Assembly: GCA_016188985.1 (NCBI GenBank) | Contig: JACPGM010000114.1 | Location: 1 to 36,440, forward strand | Length of the DNA: 36,440 nt | DNA from: Lentisphaerota bacterium | GTDB taxonomy: Bacteria; Verrucomicrobiota; Kiritimatiellia; JAAZAB01 | Direction of reading: 5' to 3' | Shown: positions 1 through 7,155 of the stretch, in pieces | Numbering within the stretch: position 1 is the first letter of the stretch | Layout: each line of letters opens with the position of its first letter | Notes under the pieces: model-generated | Seen by the model: the letters and a program-made list of their open reading frames with translations, nothing else | What the model was told of the DNA's origin: nothing | Database searches by the model: none | Position numbers and translations under genes: made by a program

Positions 1-927
1 AACCTGTGCGACACCGCGCGCAAGGCCTCCTTCAAGATGGTCATGGGCGACGAGCGCCCGTTGATGGATGCGCTCCAGTCGAAGTACATCCTGCTCTTCG
101 GCTGGAACCCGCTCTCGGCCACCAAGTGGTCGCATTTGCCCCGCATCATGACGCGTGGGCGGCAGAACGGCGCGAAACTCGTGGTCGTGGATCCGAACTT
201 CTCTTACACCGCCAGCCGGGCGGACGAGTGGGTGCCGATCCGGCCCGCTACCGATGGCGCTCTGGCCTTGGCCATGGCCCAGGTCATCATCCGCGATAAG
301 CTCTACGATGAAACCTTTATCAAGGACTGGACCGTCGGTTTCCAGGAGTTCGCGGACTATGTCAAGGACAAGACGCCGCAATGGGCTGAGGGAATCACCA
401 CGGTTCCCGCCGCGACGATCGAGCGGCTGGCCAAGGAGTTTGCCACGACTAAGCCTTCCCTGGCGGATGTCTGGTCGGGGCCAGGTCAACATTCTAACGC
501 GGTGCAGGGCGGCCGCGCCATCGCGTGTTTGAACGCTCTGACCGGCAGCTATGACCGGCCCGGCACGATGGTGATACCTGACAAGAAGGGCAACAAGCAT
601 ATCGAGGTCGAGCCCGATGAGACCGCCGCCAAGACGTTCAAAATGGACCGATTCGATGGTGTCAAGTCCTATCCCTTTGGACACAAGTCCGGGGTCTACT
701 GCGAGTCGGTCAGCCGCTTGGCGGAGGGCAAAGGACCGTATAAGCCCAAGGTCGGCATCATAATCTTTCAGAACCCAATGATGTCGGTTCCCGGAACGAA
801 GACCGTTGAGACCGCGCTGAAGAACCTTGAGTTTCTGGTGGTGAATGACATCTTCATGTCAGAGACCGCCCAGATGGCCGATATCGTGATCCCCGGCACG
901 ACTTACCTTGAGCGCGCTCGGACTTAA
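1..927 (+). CDS. Molybdopterin oxidoreductase (DMSO reductase family), N-terminal/central part, 5' truncated and frame-broken
   Basis: The reading frame is open from base 1, so the true start lies left of the window. The visible part holds the middle of a Mo/W-bisPGD catalytic subunit. It has an N-L-C-D-T-A-R-K stretch, a GWNPLSATKW segment, VVVDPNFSYTASRADEWVPIRPATDGALALAM (cofactor-binding region, shown here only as a landmark), and IVIPGTTYLER near the end. These features fit the thiosulfate/polysulfide/arsenate-reductase branch, but the substrate cannot be told. The frame ends at a TAA at 925-927, just after YLER. The C-terminal domain continues in another frame from about 908. Relatives normally have several dozen residues between the YLER motif and the LGL segment that opens the second frame. 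This suggests a deletion with frame change rather than a one-base error. The following TorD-like chaperone and multiheme cytochrome support a respiratory role. Confidence 0.85.
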   Translation, partial: NLCDTARKASFKMVMGDERPLMDALQSKYILLFGWNPLSATKWSHLPRIMTRGRQNGAKLVVVDPNFSYTASRADEWVPIRPATDGALALAMAQVIIRDKLYDETFIKDWTVGFQEFADYVKDKTPQWAEGITTVPAATIERLAKEFATTKPSLADVWSGPGQHSNAVQGGRAIACLNALTGSYDRPGTMVIPDKKGNKHIEVEPDETAAKTFKMDRFDGVKSYPFGHKSGVYCESVSRLAEGKGPYKPKVGIIIFQNPMMSVPGTKTVETALKNLEFLVVNDIFMSETAQMADIVIPGTTYLERART

Positions 928-1750
928 GGACAAGGCCGGCCACGAATTCTTCCTGGTCGGTGAGGTTTCCGGCAAGCCGGTCGAGGACAAAAAGAAGTGG
1001 TACGAGGAGTTGCTGTCGAAGGAATTGCTCGAAGGCGAGCCGAAAATCTCGCTTGCGCAACTGCAGGCGTTGCCGGGCGCAACATGGGTGAGTCCCAAGG
1101 GCACGAAATACGAGAAATTTGCGGCCGCGCTTCCGGAGGAGAAGGTCAAAGACGCGCTCACCGAGGGCTCGTTGCTCTTTGGCAAGAAGAAGGATGGTAG
1201 CAAGGACAAACTCATCGGCATTCTCAAGGATGGCAAGGCGGTAAAAGGCTTCGCTACGCCGTCAGGAAAAGTGGAGTTCTTTAATGCCAAGCTGGCGGAG
1301 AAGAAGGATGCCGAAGGCAACCCGGTGGATGTCTTGCCGGTCTATAAACCGCGAGCCTGGCTGCCGGATGCCGAGTATCCTCTGTTCCTGATCAACTGGA
1401 AGGAGACCTCGCATACGCATTCCCGTACCCAGAATAACGCCTGGCTGGTGGAGATCGGCCCGAGTAATCCGCTCAAGATGAACGCGCAGACCGCGGCCAA
1501 ACTGGGCCTCAAGGACGGGGCGGCCGTCTGGGTCGAGTCCAAATACGGCAAGATGCAAGCCGTGCTCAAGGTTACGCAAGGTATTCATCCGGAAGTAGTC
1601 GGCAGTCAGCACGGTTTCGGCCACTGGGAACTTGGACGCCTTGCCAAGGGCCGCGGCAGTTTTGACGGCGGACTCAGGCCAACCAAGGCCGATCCGCTCG
1701 GTGGCCAAGCCTTGCACAAGGAATGCTGCGTGAAGGTGTATAAAGCGTGA
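908..1750 (+). pseudogene. Molybdopterin oxidoreductase, C-terminal part in a shifted frame
   Basis: This 280-codon frame continues the preceding gene. Its second half is a molybdopterin-dinucleotide-binding domain: NWKETSHTHSRTQNNAWL, then a beta-barrel segment with LGLKDGAAVWVES, then a GFGHWELGR landmark near the end. The nominal TTG at 908 has no ribosome site and lies inside the upstream frame, so this is not an independent gene. The two halves overlap by 20 bases in different frames. Unless the base calls are wrong or recoding occurs, no full-length enzyme is made. The frame ends in a TGA that overlaps the GTG of the next gene (GTGA), as in a translationally coupled operon, which suggests the gene was recently intact. 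The family is clear; the broken state needs read-level support. Confidence 0.75.
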
Positions 1751-2556
1751 GGGCCATCCCCGCTGAAGCTATTCAACCTAAATTGAGCGATTCTTTGACC
1801 ATAAGCTTCCCGATAGACCACTATGGTCATTCCGAGCGTAGCGAGGAATCTCGTGTTGAGTGTGGACGAGATTCTTCGTCGTCCCGTCAGCACGGGACTC
1901 CTCTGAATGACAAGCAAAAGAATCGCCTAACTTGGGTTCAAGAAGGCATAGCTCTGGAACCTCGGGAACGCGCCGGTGAGCTAAGGTTCCTGGCAAAATT
2001 GCTGGCGGCGCCGTCGGACCGAGTGTTGCTGGCGGACGCCGCCGCGCTCGGCCTGCTCGATGCCGGCTGGGAAACGCGTATCGAAGATCTGCAAGTTGAA
2101 TATACCCGGCTCTTCGCGGCGCCCGGTCTTGACGCCATACCCGTTCATCAATCGGTTTATACCGATGTGCTGCGCATCGAGCCGGCCGCCGCGGAGGCGC
2201 TTGATGATGGCATCAAGTTTAGCGGCGGCGAGTTCCATGGTTATCTGGGCGGTGAATCCTGCGGCGAGTTGCGCCGCTGGTATGCCGCCTATGGGTTCGA
2301 GCCGCCTGCCACGGAAATGCCCGATCACATCGCCGTGGAACTGGACTTTCTGGCGCACCTTCTTGATGCGCAGGCCGCTGCCATGGAAACAGGCGCTGCC
2401 GATCAGGCCGGTGCCTGGGGAGCGCTGGCGCGCGAGTTCTTCGAGCGTTTTCCGCAGAGATGGCTGGATGCGTTTGCCGGGAAAGTGGCGGCCAATGCGG
2501 TTTCTGTTTTTTATGGCCGCGTGGGCGCGTATCTCCAGGATGCAGCGCTGTGCTGA
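1747..2556 (+). CDS. TorD/DmsD-family molybdoenzyme chaperone with repeat-derived N-terminal extension
   Basis: TorD-family proteins bind the apo catalytic subunit of DMSO-reductase-type enzymes in the cytoplasm and hold it until cofactor insertion and export. The diagnostic segment is MPDHIAVELDFLAHL (canonical E-x-PDHI-x-x-E-x-x-F), preceded by an all-helical body starting around RERAGELRFLAKLL. The only convincing start is the GTG at 1747, which overlaps the TGA of the oxidoreductase. A GAAGG lies about 10 bases upstream. From that start, about 65 residues precede the conserved body. They include HSERSEESR, the translation of a dispersed palindromic repeat at 1825-1912. Family members normally begin only 10-15 residues before the conserved helices, so the repeat appears to have inserted in frame. 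No ATG exists in frame between the repeat and the core. Confidence 0.8.
   Translation: MRAIPAEAIQPKLSDSLTISFPIDHYGHSERSEESRVECGRDSSSSRQHGTPLNDKQKNRLTWVQEGIALEPRERAGELRFLAKLLAAPSDRVLLADAAALGLLDAGWETRIEDLQVEYTRLFAAPGLDAIPVHQSVYTDVLRIEPAAAEALDDGIKFSGGEFHGYLGGESCGELRRWYAAYGFEPPATEMPDHIAVELDFLAHLLDAQAAAMETGAADQAGAWGALAREFFERFPQRWLDAFAGKVAANAVSVFYGRVGAYLQDAALC
1825..1912 (+). repeat. Palindromic dispersed repeat, family A, inside torD-like 5' region
   Basis: The element begins GTCATTCCGAG and ends in CTCTGAATGACA, with inverted inner arms GAATCTCGT and ACGAGATTC. Related copies lie at 4865-4935, 8509-8630 and 31291-31380. The other copies are intergenic; this one is read through by the TorD-like frame without a stop. 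Confidence 0.8.
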
Positions 2557-2656
2557 AGTAATTTTCTGGTTGGACTGGTTAGCCCCCGGATGGTAAAAAG
2601 GCCGGGAATTTGCAGGGAACTCTTAGCAGCGCAACTTAACGAACGAAAGGAGTCCA

Positions 2657-3253
2657 ATGCATTACAAAACTCTATTACCGTTGGCAGTCTTGGTCGGTTC
2701 CACAATCGTATTGCTGAGGGTGGTGGCAAGCATAGCCGGCGAGCCGGATGCGGCCAATTATGTCGGCCCCAGGATGTGTGGGGCTTGCCACAAGAAGGAT
2801 GATACCGGTAACCAGTTCAAGCTGTGGCAGGAAAGTCAGCACGCCAAAGCCTTTGAACGCCTGGCCACGCCGGAGGCCAAAGAGGCCGGCAAAAAGGTCG
2901 GCGTGGACAACCCGCAAACCAGCGGTAAATGCCTGAAATGCCATGCCACGGCCTATAACTTTACCGAGAGTGCGGCTACCCAGAAAATCAAGCCGGAAGA
3001 TGGCGTTACCTGCGAATCGTGTCACGGTCCGGGAAAGAATTACCTTAAAAAAGATGTGATGGAAAATCGCGAGCAGGCCGTCGCCGGCGGATTGATTTAT
3101 CCCGCCAGCAAGAATTGCGAGCGCTGCCATAATAGCGAGGCTCCTTCCTGGAAGCCCGACCGCTTCACTACCAAGGATGGCAAAAAGGTCGGGTTTGACT
3201 ATGAGCAGGCCTACGAGAAAATAAAGCATCCTAATCCTAAATTAAAGCCTTGA
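2657..3253 (+). CDS. Tetraheme c-type cytochrome (cytochrome c554-like), exported
   Basis: The protein is a 198-residue electron carrier with an N-terminal export signal (hydrophobic residues about 5-24, likely cleavage near ASIAG). It has four CxxCH heme sites: CGACH (41-45), CLKCH (92-96), CESCH (119-123) and CERCH (154-158). Extra histidines, for example QHAKAF at about 61-66, could act as distal ligands. The heme spacing and the GVTCESCHGPG segment match the cytochrome c554/c' family. The ATG at 2657 has a strong AAAGGAG four bases upstream. The gene is 100 bases downstream of the TorD-like gene and in the same direction. It may shuttle electrons to or from the molybdoenzyme in the periplasm; that partnership is inferred from position only. 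Confidence 0.9.
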   Translation: MHYKTLLPLAVLVGSTIVLLRVVASIAGEPDAANYVGPRMCGACHKKDDTGNQFKLWQESQHAKAFERLATPEAKEAGKKVGVDNPQTSGKCLKCHATAYNFTESAATQKIKPEDGVTCESCHGPGKNYLKKDVMENREQAVAGGLIYPASKNCERCHNSEAPSWKPDRFTTKDGKKVGFDYEQAYEKIKHPNPKLKP

Positions 3254-3584
3254 CTTGAGCCCCACCAGGGCGGCAAGCATCGTTGTCCAATAATAGTCGT
3301 AAATGTGCTCAGGTCGTCTCGGAAAAGAACGGCGGGACAAGGCTGTCCCGCCCTACCAAATGGGATGATGAAAATTTAGTAGGGTCGCACAGCCAGTGCG
3401 GCCGCTGGGACAATTGGCCGACCTGAGTAGTTGCTAATAATCTATAGTCTTTATTCAAAGCATAAGTGCGTGAAAATCTCCGAGCCAGCGGGTCTAAGGG
3501 TTGAATAGCAACCTATGAACTGCTGGCCGGCAGGGTGCGGAAGGAAACTTGCCGCGCCTCCCGTGTTTGGAAAGGAGATGCTAC
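3254..3584. other. Non-coding spacer with a short hairpin
   Basis: The 331-base spacer between the cytochrome gene and moeA holds no credible gene. The only clear structure is a perfect 9-bp hairpin at 3331-3352, GGCGGGACA / TGTCCCGCC, with loop AGGC. It is followed by CCTACCAAA rather than a T tract, so it resembles the dispersed repeats more than an intrinsic terminator. No Moco riboswitch could be recognised by eye. Confidence 0.5.
3331..3352 (+). repeat. 9-bp perfect hairpin
   Basis: The arms GGCGGGACA (3331-3339) and TGTCCCGCC (3344-3352) flank a four-base loop. The adjacent CCCTACC matches the end sequence of the element found in moaA and at 17566-17806, so this may be a relic of the same family. 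Confidence 0.55.
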
Positions 3585-4847
3585 TTGGTTGATCCTCAAC
3601 AAGCCTGGGGCCTGATTTCCTCGGCCCTTAAACCTCTGCCGGTTGTCCGGCAGAAACTCTCCGAGAGCGCCGGCTGCGTGCTGGCCGAAGATGTGCGCGC
3701 CGACCGCGACCTGCCGCCCGCCGACCGCTCGGCCATGGATGGCTACGCGGTCCAAGCCGCCGATCTTAAAAATATTCCCTGCCGGCTTAAGCTGATCGGC
3801 GAGGTCGCCGCCGGCAGCGCGGAGCGCCCCCGCGTAGTTGCAGGCGCCTGCGCGCGCATCCTGACCGGCGCCAATCTTCCGCCCGGGGCGAATAGCGTGG
3901 TGATCGTTGAGGACACTCATGAAATTGGCGGCCTGGTGGAAATCCGCGCGGGGGTCAAGCCGGGCGCCAATATCCTCAAACGCGGCGAGGATGCGCGTAA
4001 AGGGCAAATCCTGATCCCTAAGGGCGCCGTGCTCGATGCGGCCCGGATTGGCGTATGCGCCGCGGTCGGCAAGGCCACGGTTAAAATATTCCGGCGGCCG
4101 CGCCTTACCGTGCTTTGCACAGGCGCGGAGCTTAAGGCGCCAGGAGATGCCGTGCGGTCCCATCAATTGCGCAATTCCAACGGACCGGCGCTCTGCGCTG
4201 CGTTGGCCTTGGAACATTTCGTTCCGGTAACCTATGCGACACTGCTTGACAATATTGGCCGCTTGGCGAGGGCTTTGCGGCAAGCGCTCCGGCGTTACGA
4301 TGTAATCCTGTTGACCGGCGGGATGTCGGTGGGCAAATACGATATTGTCAGGGAAACCTTGGTGCGGATTGGTGCGCGAGTGCGTCTGCACGGTGTGGCG
4401 ATGAAGCCGGGCAAGCCTTTTCTGTTTGCCACTTGGCCTGCCCGCAGTGGCTGCGCCACAGGCGTTGCAGGCGGGCGGGGCAGGGGAGTTATCTTCGGCT
4501 TGCCCGGTAACCCCTTGAGCGCCCTGACCGGTTTGCACGAGTTTGTTTTGCCTGCTTTGCGGCGGATGTCCGGCTGGCCGCTGGCCGAGTGCCGGCCTTG
4601 TTTGCGCTTGAGGCTGGGCGCCGAATTGAAATCGAAGGGTGGCCGGGTGCGTTACCTCCTCGGCCGATTGAATCTGAACGACGGGTCGCCGGGCACTACG
4701 AGTGTTATTCCCGTCAAATCAAAGAGCAGCGCCGACCTTGTTTCCGCCGGGAAAGCCGATGGGGCTATTATTGTTCCGGCGCACGTAAAAAGCCTGCCGT
4801 CCGGCGCGATTCTGGAATTCCGACCCTGGAGGGCATTGATTCACTAA
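3585..4847 (+). CDS. moeA: Molybdopterin molybdenumtransferase MoeA
   Basis: MoeA inserts molybdate into adenylylated molybdopterin, the last common step of Moco synthesis, in the cytoplasm. Signature segments are DLPPADRSAMDGYA (about 42-55), a TGGMSVGKYD nucleotide/phosphate loop (about 243-252), MKPGKPFLFA (about 273-282) and FGLPGNPLSAL (about 304-314). A domain-IV-like C-terminus follows. The start chosen is TTG at 3585, because AAAGGAG lies 7 bases upstream; this gives 420 residues, normal for MoeA. A longer frame from TTG 3549 has no ribosome site. Residues about 285-300 (PARSGCATGVAGGRGR) are encoded by a palindromic repeat at 4437-4484 that interrupts the loop before FGLPGNP. The gene is followed by moaA and moaC on the same strand. 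Confidence 0.95.
   Translation: MVDPQQAWGLISSALKPLPVVRQKLSESAGCVLAEDVRADRDLPPADRSAMDGYAVQAADLKNIPCRLKLIGEVAAGSAERPRVVAGACARILTGANLPPGANSVVIVEDTHEIGGLVEIRAGVKPGANILKRGEDARKGQILIPKGAVLDAARIGVCAAVGKATVKIFRRPRLTVLCTGAELKAPGDAVRSHQLRNSNGPALCAALALEHFVPVTYATLLDNIGRLARALRQALRRYDVILLTGGMSVGKYDIVRETLVRIGARVRLHGVAMKPGKPFLFATWPARSGCATGVAGGRGRGVIFGLPGNPLSALTGLHEFVLPALRRMSGWPLAECRPCLRLRLGAELKSKGGRVRYLLGRLNLNDGSPGTTSVIPVKSKSSADLVSAGKADGAIIVPAHVKSLPSGAILEFRPWRALIH
4437..4484 (+). repeat. In-frame palindromic repeat inside moeA (family H)
   Basis: This 48-base (16-codon) segment starts CCTGCCCGC and ends with GCAGGCGGGCGGGGCAGG. It shares its CCTGCCCG opening and GCGTTGCAGGCGGG part with the intergenic copy at 8548-8583, and more loosely with 31383-31425. 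It is codon-aligned with moeA and contains no stop. Confidence 0.65.
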
Positions 4848-4864
4848 TGTATTGATTGATGTTT

Positions 4865-4935
4865 GAGATTCCTCACTTCGTTCGGAATGACACCCAATGT
4901 CATTCCGAGGAGCGCAGCGACGAGGAATCTCGTGT
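4865..4935. repeat. Family A repeats, head to head, in moeA-moaA spacer
   Basis: GAGATTCCTCACTTCGTTCG leads into GGAATGACA (from 4865), followed by an inverted copy starting GTCATTCCGAGGAGCG and ending GGAATCTCGTG (4899-4935). The pair can form a long hairpin between moeA and moaA. No T tract follows. Confidence 0.8.
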
Positions 4936-4994
4936 GCGTGAAAGTCGTTAACGTATTTACACCAATGCTTACTTAGCTCCGTGGAATCATTATC

Positions 4995-6206
4995 ATGACA
5001 GGACATCAACAACTCAGGCCGGTCTCGCTCAGGATCTCGGTCACTGACCGGTGTCAATTGCGCTGCGTGTATTGCATGCCCTTGACCGGCGTGCCGAAAC
5101 TTGCCCCCAGCGAGATTCTGACCTTTGAAGAGATCGTCCGTTTCGTTCACGCTATGCAAGAGCGTTTTGACCTCCGCAAAGTCCGGATTACAGGCGGTGA
5201 GCCATTGGTCCGCCATGGGATTGTTGACTTGGTGGCCATGCTGGCGGAGTTGGGCCTTCCTGACCTGGCTCTGACCACCAATGGACAATTTTTGGCCGAA
5301 CAGGCGCCAGCGTTGCAACGCGCGGGCCTGCGGCGCGTCAATGTCAATCTGGCCAGCATCAATCCTGAAACTTATCAGGCCATTACGCGGGGCGGTGATT
5401 TGAATCGGACTTTAGCTGGAATCCGCGCAGCCTTGAACGCAGGCCTTTCTCCCGTGAAAATCAATGTCGTGGTTTTGCGCGGTCTTAACGACGGCGAAGT
5501 GGCGGACCTGGCCCATTTAGGCTTGGCGCTGGGGTGCCACGTTCGGTTTCTCGAGCTTATGCCCATCGGCTGCGCCAAGGCGGAGTTTCATGAGCGCTTT
5601 GTGTCCTCGGCCGAGGTCCGGGGCAAGCTCGACGAAATGTTCCGGCTTGTTCCTGTAGGGGCGATACATGGCGACAATAATACCACAGCATCACATGGTA
5701 GGGCGCTTTCGTTCAGCCTTCGTAGCCAGGAGGCTTACTACCGCGGAGTAGGCCCGAAAGCGCCTGCCTGCGCCGAAGCGGCTTCGGCAGGCAGGCCGCG
5801 GACGGCTCGGCGAGCCGTCCCTACCAAGAGATCATGCTGCATTACTTATGACGCTCAGTATAATGGCCGCGGGCCTGCCCTCCGTAGTCCGGCGCAGCCG
5901 GACGCAGGAGGGAGCAGTCGCAATTTTTTTGCGGTTGATTCCCAAGGACTAAGCGGAACGGTTGGTTTCATTTCGTCGGAGACTAAGCCGTTCTGCGCGG
6001 GCTGCACGCGCTTGCGTCTGACCAGCACCGGCAAGCTCATTGGTTGCCTGGCGCACGGCCAGGGCGTAATGATCCGGGAGTTTCTGCGGAAGGATACTTC
6101 CGAGGCGCTGCAGACCGTGCAGAACCTGGCGGCCAACGAGATTAATGGCAAGCGTTTGCGGACATCGTTTGACTCGGCCCTTGCCATGGTGAGCGTTGGC
6201 GGGTAA
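4995..6206 (+). CDS. moaA: GTP 3',8-cyclase MoaA with a ~77-residue in-frame repeat insertion
   Basis: MoaA is a radical-SAM enzyme that, with MoaC, converts GTP to cyclic pyranopterin monophosphate. The SAM-cluster cysteines are C20, C24 and C27 in DRCQLRCVYC. The GTP-side cluster is C334-x2-C337-x13-C351 in FCAGCTRLRLTSTGKLIGC, and the protein ends with the conserved GG. ITGGEPL and LALTTNGQ segments are present. The second cluster normally sits about 237 residues after the first (261 against 24 in S. aureus MoaA, from memory). Here the distance is 314, an excess of about 77. The surplus coincides with repeat DNA at about 5694-5924 (residues about 234-310, between GDNNTTAS and SRNFFAVD). 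All essential residues remain, so the protein may work with a surface-loop insertion. ATG 4995 has only a weak ribosome site. Confidence 0.93.
   Translation: MTGHQQLRPVSLRISVTDRCQLRCVYCMPLTGVPKLAPSEILTFEEIVRFVHAMQERFDLRKVRITGGEPLVRHGIVDLVAMLAELGLPDLALTTNGQFLAEQAPALQRAGLRRVNVNLASINPETYQAITRGGDLNRTLAGIRAALNAGLSPVKINVVVLRGLNDGEVADLAHLGLALGCHVRFLELMPIGCAKAEFHERFVSSAEVRGKLDEMFRLVPVGAIHGDNNTTASHGRALSFSLRSQEAYYRGVGPKAPACAEAASAGRPRTARRAVPTKRSCCITYDAQYNGRGPALRSPAQPDAGGSSRNFFAVDSQGLSGTVGFISSETKPFCAGCTRLRLTSTGKLIGCLAHGQGVMIREFLRKDTSEALQTVQNLAANEINGKRLRTSFDSALAMVSVGG
5694..5924 (+). repeat. Composite palindromic repeat inserted in frame in moaA (family B plus a second hairpin)
   Basis: The first part, 5697-5825, is bounded by GGTAGGGCG and GTCCCTACC. 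It contains a near-perfect hairpin at 5762-5796 with arms GCCTGCCTG and CAGGCAGGC. The second part, to about 5924, has another hairpin, CCTCCGTAGTCCGGCGC against GCAGCCGGACGCAGGAGG. The first part resembles the intergenic element at 17566-17806: shared GGTAGGGCG, CAGCCTTCGTAGCCAG, AGGCTTACTA and GAGCCGTCCCTACC. No stop codon occurs in the moaA frame. No clear target duplication was found. Confidence 0.8.
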
Positions 6207-6281
6207 TTCCTGGCCGGTGCTCGGACAGGCCATGGCTGATGCTCCGCCATAGTCCCGATGCTACTCGGGATGACGGCGAGA

Positions 6282-6344
6282 TGGGGCTCAAAATGGGGCT
6301 CAGCGCGGTGAGCCCCACGCTGGGGCTCAAAACCGTGAGCCCCA
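6282..6344. repeat. Cluster of TGGGGCTCA / TGAGCCCCA palindromic units
   Basis: There are three copies of TGGGGCTCA (6282, 6294, 6321) and two of the complement TGAGCCCCA (6309, 6336) in 63 bases between moaA and moaC. Alternative hairpins can form. No T tract follows, so termination is not supported. Confidence 0.75.
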
Positions 6345-6383
6345 CTCCTGAAACTTGTGACGCCTATCGCTGCAGGGTAAAAA

Positions 6384-6896
6384 ATGCACGGTAACTGGTC
6401 ACGCGAGAAACGGATAGCCGGGAATAAACTTTCGCACTTGTCTGGCAAGCAGCGGCAGGCGCGGATGGTCAATGTGGCCGGCAAACCGGTTACCGAGCGC
6501 AGGGCCCGGGCGGAAGCGTGGGTCAGGGTAGGGGGCGCCATAGCGCGAAAGCTGCGTTCTCAGGGCGCTCTGGCCAAAGGCAATGTACTGGAAACCGCGC
6601 GGCTAGCGGGGATTTTTGCCGCCAAGCAGACCGCCAATCTGATTCCGATGTGTCATCCGCTGACGCTGGACGATATTGCCGTCCAAGCCGAATTAAAAGG
6701 ACCACTCGTCCGGATCGAAAGCCGGATAACTTGCGCAGGCAAAACCGGCGTTGAGATGGAGGCTATGACCGCGGCGGCCGTGGCGGCGTTGACCGTTTAT
6801 GACATGTGCAAGTCGGCGGGCAAAGGCATCATGATCGAGCGCCTGCGGCTGCTGGAGAAGTCCGGCGGCAAATCCGGCCATTGGCAGGCGTCCTGA
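6384..6896 (+). CDS. moaC: Cyclic pyranopterin monophosphate synthase MoaC
   Basis: MoaC converts the MoaA product (3',8-cyclo-H2GTP) into cyclic pyranopterin monophosphate. The 170-residue protein has the expected length. It carries MVNVAGKPVTERRARAEAWV, the active-site LIPMCHPLTLDD, and GVEMEAMTAAAVAALTVYDM followed by CKSAGKGI and EKSGGKSGHW near the C-terminus. ATG 6384 is preceded by GCAGGGTAAAAA, a usable ribosome site. It is the last gene of the moeA-moaA-moaC run. The genes for MPT synthase (moaD, moaE) and for MobA are not in the window. Confidence 0.95.
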   Translation: MHGNWSREKRIAGNKLSHLSGKQRQARMVNVAGKPVTERRARAEAWVRVGGAIARKLRSQGALAKGNVLETARLAGIFAAKQTANLIPMCHPLTLDDIAVQAELKGPLVRIESRITCAGKTGVEMEAMTAAAVAALTVYDMCKSAGKGIMIERLRLLEKSGGKSGHWQAS

Positions 6897-7023
6897 TTTG
6901 AGCATAAAAACATTTTGCTGGCGCGGCGGGGGGCAGTGAGCCATACTTCGGTTGTAGATAAGCCCCATTGCTGCAGTAATGGGGGCAGTTGTTTGGGGTG
7001 CGTGAGGGTAGTGACGGCTTTAC

Positions 7024-7114
7024 GTCGGCTATTGTTGCGTAGCCGGTGTTAAACCGGCTCTACACGCAGACCATAAAATAAATGTAGAGCCGACTTTATG
7101 TCGGCTATTGTTGC
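7024..7114. repeat. Direct repeat and hairpin in spacer (family D)
   Basis: GTCGGCTATTGTTGC occurs at 7024-7038 and exactly again at 7100-7114. Between them lies a hairpin AGCCGGT / ACCGGCT (7041-7059). The rest of the moaC to 7156 spacer holds nothing else recognisable. Confidence 0.75.
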
Positions 7115-7155
7115 TTCAAGCAACAAGTCTTGACCACAATAGTGCCGCCTGCTAA

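Noticed and set aside
3254-3584. Moco riboswitch ahead of moeA
   Set aside because: No convincing aptamer architecture was visible; only a short hairpin is supported.
4865-4935. Inverted repeat pair considered as a moeA terminator
   Set aside because: It belongs to a dispersed family and lacks a T tract; termination cannot be claimed.
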